A stretch of DNA of 26,724 nucleotides, from positions 1-26,724 of IMG/VR virus record IMGVR_UViG_3300045999_007246; one strand, given 5' to 3'. The DNA comes from a virus. The notes beneath the pieces are model-generated. The model was not told the origin of the DNA and searched no databases. It worked only from the letters and a program-made list of their open reading frames with translations. Shown piece by piece: positions 19,050 to 24,630 of this stretch (positions within the stretch are counted from its first letter, which is position 1; each line of letters starts with the position of its first letter). The position numbers and the translations under genes were made by a program.

Positions 19050-20537
19050 ATGCAGCTTCGAGATTACCAAGAATCCGCCGTGCAGGCGGTGCGCGATAGC
19101 TTTCGCTCTGGTCACAAGCACACCCTGCTGGTCAGCCCGACCGGCAGTGGGAAGACAGTGATCTTTTCATACATCGCCGCCGGCATGGCCCGGAACAACA
19201 AGCGCATCCTGATCGTGGCCCACCGCCGCGAACTGCTGAAGCAGATCAGTGCCGCCTTGAAGAAGGTCGGCGTGGCGCATGCGGTGATGGCCGGCGGGTA
19301 TCGCGGCGTGCCTACGGCGAACGTCGTCGTGGCCTCCGTGTTCACGCTCGTGAAGCGAATCAAAGGCATGCAGCCGTTCGATCTCATCATCGGGGACGAG
19401 GCGCATCACTTCACGCCTGACTCCAGCTGGGGCAAGGTCGTCATTGGTTTTCCCCGTGCCCGCGTATTGGGCGTCACAGCCACCCCTGAGCGCCTCGACG
19501 GCAAGGGGCTGGGTCAGATGTTCGACGACATGGTGATGGGCCCTACGGTGGCTGAATTGACCGCTCAGGGGTTTCTATCCCACGCTATCGTCTATGCGCC
19601 AAGCGCGCCGGATCTGAACGGGGTGGGCACGCGCATGGGCGACTACGTGCAGAAGCAGCTTGAGGAGGCGATGGTGAAGACCGTCATCACCGGGAGCGCG
19701 GTCAAGCACTACGGGAAGTATGCGCCGGGCAAGAAGGCTATCGCGTTCTGCGTGAGCGTGAGGCACGCCAAGGATGTGGCTGCAGAATTCCGGGAGGCTG
19801 GCTACACGGCTAGCCACATCGACGGCGGCATGAATGAAGAGGAACGCGACGGCGTCCTGAAGGCGTTCGAGGAAGGCCGGGTGCAGGTTCTGACCAGCTG
19901 CGATCTGGTGAGCGAGGGCTTCGACCTGCCGGCTGTGGAGGTGGCGATCCTGCTGCGCCCGACGAAGTCTCTGGGGCTGTATCTACAGCAATGCGGGCGC
20001 GCGATCAGACCCCACCCTGACAAGGAGAAGACCATCATCCTCGATCACGCCGGCAACACGGCGCGGCATGGGTTCATCGACGACGACCGCGAGTGGACGC
20101 TGGCTGATGGGTTCGTTCAGGGGCGCGGTAAGGGCGACAAGGCTGAGACGGTGCGAACCTGCACTGCCTGCTTTGCCATGCACAAGCCAAGCCCGACCTG
20201 CCCGGTGTGCGGTTACGTTTATCCCGTGAAGCCGCGGATGGTGAAGCACATCGATGGCGATCTGGTGGTGACGTCCCGCGATGGTGAGCAGGACATGACG
20301 ACCGCAGAGGGCGTGCTTCAGAACAAGTTCAAGGTGCTGACCAGTGTCGGGCGCAAGCGTGGGTATAAGAACCCCACGCTCTGGGCATACAATGTCATCT
20401 GCGGTCAGGAGGCTGCGCGCATTGCGAAGAAGGTGGGGACGCGAGCCGTTCCGACCACGAACGGACTTACTCAGGAAGAGAGGGTGTCGATATGGAAGAC
20501 GATAACGGGGACGAATCAGGGCTCGATGCGGTCTTGA
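19050..20537 (+). CDS. SF2 DEAD/DEAH-type helicase with C-terminal zinc ribbon
   Basis: A 495-residue protein from ATG 19050 with AAGGA upstream; the frame is open back to 18954 without a ribosome binding site. Helicase motifs are Walker A SPTGSGKT (29-36), DEAH (116-119), GVTATPER (141-148), SEGFDLP (288-294) and QQCGRAIRP (313-321), the SF2 order. After the helicase core come C371, C374, C384 and C387, arranged CxxC...CxxC as a zinc ribbon. Phage helicases of this kind unwind DNA during replication or recombination and may restart forks. The last 15 codons overlap the next gene by 46 bases. Confidence 0.9.
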   Translation: MQLRDYQESAVQAVRDSFRSGHKHTLLVSPTGSGKTVIFSYIAAGMARNNKRILIVAHRRELLKQISAALKKVGVAHAVMAGGYRGVPTANVVVASVFTLVKRIKGMQPFDLIIGDEAHHFTPDSSWGKVVIGFPRARVLGVTATPERLDGKGLGQMFDDMVMGPTVAELTAQGFLSHAIVYAPSAPDLNGVGTRMGDYVQKQLEEAMVKTVITGSAVKHYGKYAPGKKAIAFCVSVRHAKDVAAEFREAGYTASHIDGGMNEEERDGVLKAFEEGRVQVLTSCDLVSEGFDLPAVEVAILLRPTKSLGLYLQQCGRAIRPHPDKEKTIILDHAGNTARHGFIDDDREWTLADGFVQGRGKGDKAETVRTCTACFAMHKPSPTCPVCGYVYPVKPRMVKHIDGDLVVTSRDGEQDMTTAEGVLQNKFKVLTSVGRKRGYKNPTLWAYNVICGQEAARIAKKVGTRAVPTTNGLTQEERVSIWKTITGTNQGSMRS

Positions 20538-20716
20538 TACCACTCTCGCTGATACAGGCGCTGTCAGTTGGTCTGCTGCGGGCACTGGATGAGTGGCAGG
20601 AAGAGCGCGGCATCGAGGAGATGGAGGCCAGCAGGTGCTTCGTGGCGATGGCCGCAGCGGTCAACGCCGCAATGGAATGCCTGAGCGGTGAGACGGAAGG
20701 GGTGACGCTGCAATGA
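20492..20716 (+). CDS. Small acidic helical protein overlapping helicase end
   Basis: A 74-residue acidic protein from ATG 20492, overlapping the helicase's last 46 bases in another frame; GAGAGGG lies upstream. MEDDNGDESGLDAVLIPLSL then IQALSVGLLRALDEWQEERG is a charged start and helical body; VAMAAAVNAAMECLSGETEG follows. The TGA overlaps the next gene's ATG. Family unknown. The overlap with the helicase is longer than others in this window, so the start is less certain. Confidence 0.6.
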   Translation: MEDDNGDESGLDAVLIPLSLIQALSVGLLRALDEWQEERGIEEMEASRCFVAMAAAVNAAMECLSGETEGVTLQ

Positions 20717-21570
20717 GCATTGGATATTTTTCCGACGAGTTCTGCGATGACCTGACGCGGTATATGAAAATAAACCCTCAGGGGGCCGCGTTTTTTGGGC
20801 GTCTGCGGAAGCGGCTGCACTCGCATGCGGTTCACTTTAAACTACCCGAGAACGGTTACGTGATGCCAGATTCTGGTGATAGCGTGCTCATATCCACAGA
20901 TGTCTTGAAGCCGCCATTCCCAACCACCGTCATTGAATTTTCCACGGCTGACGGAGCGCTTCACGCTGATGAATTCCGGTCATCGAAGCGTTTGGTTCTG
21001 GCGGTTGATGAGGGTGACAGCGTCGTCCTCTACGCCTCCTACATCAAGGACGAAATTGGCAAATGGATACCGCCAATGATCTACTGGCGGTTCTACTATG
21101 GCAAGGAGATCGCGCTAAGTCGCTCTAAAGCCAAAGTGCTCACCGACGACATTCTTGCAGCGGGGGAGGTGTGGGATGGAGCGATTGGCAGCTGGATGTC
21201 TTTGGATCTCTACATCGCCGCCGAGTTGCGGAACCTGAACCAAGAACTGTCCGTTTACATGGACTTCTGCAAGGCTCTGGCGGAATACGACACCGAGTTC
21301 ACCGACCACCGTCCCGACGCCGAGCTTGCAAGGCAGCGCCGGATTCGTGGGAAGAGGCCGCTCTACACCTACAAGGTCATCACGATCACCGGGAAGCGCC
21401 GGGTGTCGGAGGTCAGCAAGGGCGGCACACACGCATCACCCGTCGCTCACCTGCGTCGTGGCCATTGGCGGACATATAAGTCGGGTCGCAAGTCGTGGGT
21501 CAGAGCCGCGATGATCAACGGCACGGACGGCATCGTGGTGAAGGATTACAAGGTGGAGTCGCGGGCATGA
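20713..21570 (+). CDS. Hypothetical protein with RRGHWRxYKSGRKSWVR tail
   Basis: A 285-residue protein from ATG 20713. The C-terminal 45 residues, HLRRGHWRTYKSGRKSWVRA and then INGTDGIVVKDYKV, match a tail motif found in many phage proteins of unknown function (RRGHxRxxxSGKxxWVxxxxVG...VxKDY). The rest is mixed alpha/beta (SVVLYASYIKDEIGKWIPPM and RFYYGKEIALSRSKAKVLTD) with a central helical part. The basic C-terminal motif may bind nucleic acid. It lies between a helicase and recombination nucleases, so it may be a replication accessory protein; this is inference. Confidence 0.7.
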   Translation: MSIGYFSDEFCDDLTRYMKINPQGAAFFGRLRKRLHSHAVHFKLPENGYVMPDSGDSVLISTDVLKPPFPTTVIEFSTADGALHADEFRSSKRLVLAVDEGDSVVLYASYIKDEIGKWIPPMIYWRFYYGKEIALSRSKAKVLTDDILAAGEVWDGAIGSWMSLDLYIAAELRNLNQELSVYMDFCKALAEYDTEFTDHRPDAELARQRRIRGKRPLYTYKVITITGKRRVSEVSKGGTHASPVAHLRRGHWRTYKSGRKSWVRAAMINGTDGIVVKDYKVESRA

Positions 21571-21773
21571 GTACCGATTTTGAAGAGTGGCTACTCGTGC
21601 AGTCTGAGAGGCTTATGAGAGAGTGGATTACCACCGGCCCCTGCATACCCGCTAAGATTGCATTTGAAAAAACGGACAAAGGTGTAGCCATACATATTAT
21701 GTATGATGAAACGAAACCTAAGGTTCGACACATCTCAATCGATGACATCCTTGATTGGAAGCCAACGGCATGA
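21567..21773 (+). CDS. Small hypothetical protein
   Basis: A 68-residue protein from ATG 21567, overlapping the previous stop. MSTDFEEWLLVQSERLMREW then ITTGPCIPAKIAFEKTDKGV is a helix followed by strands. No motif is recognised. Its local base composition is less GC-rich than its neighbours. It is coupled to the VRR-NUC gene by an ATGA overlap. Confidence 0.6.
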   Translation: MSTDFEEWLLVQSERLMREWITTGPCIPAKIAFEKTDKGVAIHIMYDETKPKVRHISIDDILDWKPTA

Positions 21774-22090
21774 AAGAAGCAATCCTCCAAGCCGAGATCC
21801 GCCTCGCTCTGGGGCGTCGCACGGACATCATGATGTTCCGCATCAACGTCGGCAAGTTCCGCCCTCTGGATGGCGGGGCCCGCGTGATTCAGTCGGCGCC
21901 AGAGGGAACCCCGGACTTGCTGGGTGTCATCGCCCCCGGTCGCGCGTTCGCAATCGAGGTAAAAGCACAGCGCGGTAAGCAGCGTCAGGTGCAGGCTGCG
22001 TGGCAGGTCGCATGGGAAAGACGTGGCGGAATCTATATCTTAGCCCGCTCTCTCGACGATGTTTACAAGGGGCTTGACATAAAACCGTAG
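21770..22090 (+). CDS. VRR-NUC domain nuclease
   Basis: A 106-residue nuclease from ATG 21770. The VRR-NUC fold is a PD-(D/E)XK variant; D49 in GTPDLLG and E63-x-K65 in AIEVKAQRGKQ are the expected active-site residues, followed by QRQVQAAWQVAWERRGGIYI, the usual helix and strand. Stand-alone VRR-NUC proteins in phages are Holliday-junction-resolvase-like or nicking nucleases acting in recombination and replication. It overlaps the previous gene, and a short gap with a potential RNA switch separates it from the YqaJ gene. Confidence 0.85.
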   Translation: MKEAILQAEIRLALGRRTDIMMFRINVGKFRPLDGGARVIQSAPEGTPDLLGVIAPGRAFAIEVKAQRGKQRQVQAAWQVAWERRGGIYILARSLDDVYKGLDIKP

Positions 22091-22094
22091 ACAG

Positions 22095-22136
22095 CGGTAT
22101 GCCTGTAAGCCCACAACAACAATACCGGAGGCATAC
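22095..22136 (+). promoter_or_regulatory. Potential SD-sequestering RNA switch before the YqaJ gene
   Basis: GTATGCCT (22097-22104) is complementary to AGGCATAC (22129-22136), whose left end lies in the GGAGG ribosome binding site (22127-22131) and whose right end touches the ATG at 22137. A second, mutually exclusive pairing is CGGTAT (22095-22100) with ATACCG (22122-22127). One structure would hide the ribosome binding site and the other would leave most of it exposed. Confidence 0.5.
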
Positions 22137-23075
22137 ATGGTAGCAGTATCCGTCCGTGACCAGACGCACTGGCACGAGATAAGATCACAACACATCGGGG
22201 GTAGCGAAGTCGCCGCCCTCTTCGACATGTCCCCGTTCACGACGCTCTGGCAAGTGTGGATGGAGAAGTCTGGCAAGCTGCCACCCGAGGATCTCTCGGG
22301 CAACAAGTCCATTCAGGCTGGCACCTTCCTCGAAAGCGGCATCGCTAACTGGGCGGCTCACCGCTGGGACATGAAGATCGACAAGGTCGTCGATTACTTC
22401 ACGGCTGATGACTGCCCCGGGATGGGCGCGTCACTGGACTTCCAGACGGACGGTGGTCACCCGGTCGAGATCAAGTGGTCGGCCCACGGTGACGGCTGGG
22501 AGTACGACGGTGACACGATCACCTCCGCTCCCGACAACTACGTCCTTCAGGTTCTGCACCAGATGGCCTGCACTGGCGCTGAGTATGGCTGGCTGATTGC
22601 GCTGATACGGAACGAGCCGCGCCGCATGAAGGTTCCTCGCAGCGAGGAAATAATTTCGAAAATTAAATCTCATGTCGCTGCGTTCTGGGACAGCGTCCGA
22701 GCAGGCCAAGAACCCCCGGTGGACTTCAATAAGGACGGAGAAGCGGTCGTGCGGCTGCTGGACTTCGTGCCCATGTCCGACATCACGCTGGGTGATGAGC
22801 ACGCCCACCTGTTCCAGAAGTATCTGGATAACGCTGCCATTGAGAAGGAGGCCAAGGCCAAGAAGGAAGAGGCAAAGACCGAGCTTCTGACCCTCAGCAT
22901 CGAGGAGATGAAGAAACATAACACATCGCAGGACAAGGCCGTCGTGAAGTGCGGCGACCGCAAGCTGTCGATCAGCACCGTGAAGGCGTCGGTTGGCACC
23001 GAGATCACGGAGCAGATGATCGGCACGTTCTACGGCGCCCGTTCTGGCTACAAGAAGCTAACGGTTTCAAAATGA
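22137..23075 (+). CDS. YqaJ-family phage exonuclease
   Basis: A 312-residue protein. YqaJ-like viral recombinases are lambda-exonuclease-type enzymes that resect dsDNA 5'-3' for single-strand annealing. Seen here are HIGGSEVAALFDMSPFTTLW, then E66 in GTFLESGI, D101 in GASLDFQ and E111-x-K113 in PVEIKW, then YVLQVLHQMA with a conserved Gln. The C-terminal part has an Ala/Glu/Lys-rich helix (IEKEAKAKKEEAKTEL). It pairs with the RecT-like protein downstream. The ATG follows GGAGG within a potential hairpin. Length is typical. Confidence 0.9.
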   Translation: MVAVSVRDQTHWHEIRSQHIGGSEVAALFDMSPFTTLWQVWMEKSGKLPPEDLSGNKSIQAGTFLESGIANWAAHRWDMKIDKVVDYFTADDCPGMGASLDFQTDGGHPVEIKWSAHGDGWEYDGDTITSAPDNYVLQVLHQMACTGAEYGWLIALIRNEPRRMKVPRSEEIISKIKSHVAAFWDSVRAGQEPPVDFNKDGEAVVRLLDFVPMSDITLGDEHAHLFQKYLDNAAIEKEAKAKKEEAKTELLTLSIEEMKKHNTSQDKAVVKCGDRKLSISTVKASVGTEITEQMIGTFYGARSGYKKLTVSK

Positions 23076-23089
23076 TAAGGTACACTGTG

Positions 23090-23257
23090 ATGAAGAAAGA
23101 AGACGTGATGATGCGGGTAAACCGCGAACTGCTGGGCAAGCTGCGCTCAGTGGCTGCACGCCACCCGCTCAAGCCCACCCTGCGCGCCACCGTTGAGCGC
23201 GCGATTGAACTCATGATCGAAGACATGGAAGAGGAGCAGAACAATGCAAACAAGTAA
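23090..23257 (+). CDS. Ribbon-helix-helix-like small regulator candidate
   Basis: A 55-residue protein. I chose ATG 23090 (AAGG 9 bases upstream) over ATG 23072, which overlaps the YqaJ stop and would add six residues. The sequence KKEDVMMRVNRELLGKLRSV then LKPTLRATVERAIELMIEDM has the order of an RHH (Arc/MetJ-type) fold: a short basic strand, a helix, a turn and a second helix. Such proteins bind DNA as dimers and regulate nearby genes. It is placed between the exonuclease and RecT genes. Its end overlaps RecT by 14 bases. Confidence 0.6.
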   Translation: MKKEDVMMRVNRELLGKLRSVAARHPLKPTLRATVERAIELMIEDMEEEQNNANK

Positions 23258-24284
23258 CCTCCCGGCCAAACCGATGGACCGGTTCAAGCAGGAGCTCGCT
23301 ATGCGCGAAAGCCACCTGCGTAGCCTGCTCCCGCAGGCCATGACCGTCGATAAGTTCCAAGGCATCGTCGTCGCCGCTGTGGCCGACAACATGGACCTGT
23401 TGGACTGCGACCGTGGCTCGCTGCTGAAGGCATGCCTGAGCGCCGCAGAACTGGGCCTGAGCCTCAACAAGAACATGGGTGAGGCAGACATCCTGAAGGT
23501 GTGGGATGGCCGCCTGAAGAAGAACGTGGCGCAATTCCGGCCCCGCTATAAGGGCCTGATGAAGCTGGCCATGCAGTCAGGTGAGGTGCTGAAGATCGAG
23601 AGCCGGCTGGTTCACGAGAACGATCTGTTCGAGGTTGTGGAAGGTCTGGACTCCAGCATCGTCCACAAGCACGGCCTGTCCAATCGCGGCGCGATGGTCG
23701 GTGCCTACTGCGTGTGGAAACTGAAGAACGGCGAGACCCAGTTCGAGGTGATGAGCAAAGAACAGATCCTTGCCATCCGTGACCGCTCATCGGCCAAGAC
23801 CAAGGACGGCAACATCGTCGGCCCGTGGAAGACGGACGAAGCCGAGATGTGGCGCAAGACCGTTGTCCGCCGGGCCAGCAAGTACATGCCGCTCTCGACC
23901 GAAGCGCAGCGCGCCGTGGCCGTGGACAATCAGGCGGAAGGCGTGATCGAAGCTGACGAGTACGCCGGCAACGAGGTCGACATCACGGACTTCGAGGAAG
24001 CCCCAGCTGCAGAAGTGCAGGTGCAGAGCCTCGAAGAGAAGCTGGCCGCCAAGACAACGGCAGCACCGCGCCAGAAGAAGGAACTCCACATCGACATTCT
24101 GGAGCCGCAGGAAGAAGGCGACATGGTCGATTGGGATGAATGGTGCGAGGCCGCATGCGAAATCGTCGCGAAGCTGACACCGGAAGAGCGGGGCGAGTGG
24201 CGAGATCTGCACAACGGCTATCTCGACGAAGCCGAACTGATGGCACCGCGCGGCGCCTTGAAGCTGCGCAAACTGTTTAACTGA
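23244..24284 (+). CDS. recT: RecT-family single-strand annealing protein
   Basis: A 346-residue protein, ATG 23244 with GAGGAG upstream. RecT proteins anneal complementary single strands with help from a 5'-3' exonuclease. Recognisable pieces are LLKACLSAAELGLSLNKNMG, AQFRPRYKGLMKLAMQSGEV and KDGNIVGPWKTDEAEMWRKT followed by VRRASKYMPLS, the canonical RecT core. A variable acidic C-terminal extension with a Glu-rich linker and LTPEERGEWRDLHNGYL follows. It forms a recombination pair with the YqaJ-type exonuclease upstream, and the SSB-like gene is directly downstream. Confidence 0.92.
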   Translation: MQTSNLPAKPMDRFKQELAMRESHLRSLLPQAMTVDKFQGIVVAAVADNMDLLDCDRGSLLKACLSAAELGLSLNKNMGEADILKVWDGRLKKNVAQFRPRYKGLMKLAMQSGEVLKIESRLVHENDLFEVVEGLDSSIVHKHGLSNRGAMVGAYCVWKLKNGETQFEVMSKEQILAIRDRSSAKTKDGNIVGPWKTDEAEMWRKTVVRRASKYMPLSTEAQRAVAVDNQAEGVIEADEYAGNEVDITDFEEAPAAEVQVQSLEEKLAAKTTAAPRQKKELHIDILEPQEEGDMVDWDEWCEAACEIVAKLTPEERGEWRDLHNGYLDEAELMAPRGALKLRKLFN

Positions 24285-24295
24285 GGAGAGAGTGA

Positions 24296-24595
24296 ATGGG
24301 TAAGAAATACGATCTGGTCGTCAAGGTTGGCGAATACACTGACGGCCAAGGCCAGACCAAGGGCCGCTTCAAGAACGTCGGCGTCGTGATGGATGGGCAG
24401 AACGGCCCCTACATCCTGCTCGACCGCACATTCAATCCTGCTGGTGTCGGCGGCAACGATGGCCGCGAGAGCATCATCGTCTCGATGTATGAGCCCAAGC
24501 AGGACGGCGCTCAGCCTACCCAGCAGCGGTCAGCAGCACCCGCTCAGCGGCAGCCAGCACCGCAGCGCCCGCTGGACGACGAAGTCCCGTTCTGA
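24296..24595 (+). CDS. SSB-like single-stranded DNA-binding protein
   Basis: A 99-residue protein. Residues 1-70 (KYDLVVKVGEYTDGQGQTKG then FKNVGVVMDGQNGPYILLDR) are a run of beta strands in an OB-fold-like layout, and the Gln/Pro/Ala-rich linker ends with PLDDEVPF, matching the acidic C-terminal tip (DDDIPF) through which SSB proteins recruit partners. It lies 11 bases after RecT, and ATG 24296 follows GAGGAGAGAG. I did not find a close resemblance to canonical SSB, so it may be a distinct OB-fold protein. It would coat single strands for replication and RecT annealing. Confidence 0.75.
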   Translation: MGKKYDLVVKVGEYTDGQGQTKGRFKNVGVVMDGQNGPYILLDRTFNPAGVGGNDGRESIIVSMYEPKQDGAQPTQQRSAAPAQRQPAPQRPLDDEVPF

Positions 24596-24602
24596 GGAAT
24601 GA

Positions 24603-24630
24603 GAGAGGCGGCCTTAACGGGTCGCCTCTT
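24603..24630. terminator. Hairpin at the convergent gene junction
   Basis: AGAGGCG (24604-24610) and CGCCTCT (24623-24629) form a 7-bp stem that can be extended inward by a G-T and two C-G pairs around the loop TTAACG (24614-24619). It lies 8 bases after the SSB stop and contains the stop codon of the minus-strand gene. No long T-run follows on either side, so bidirectional termination is plausible but weak. Confidence 0.5.
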
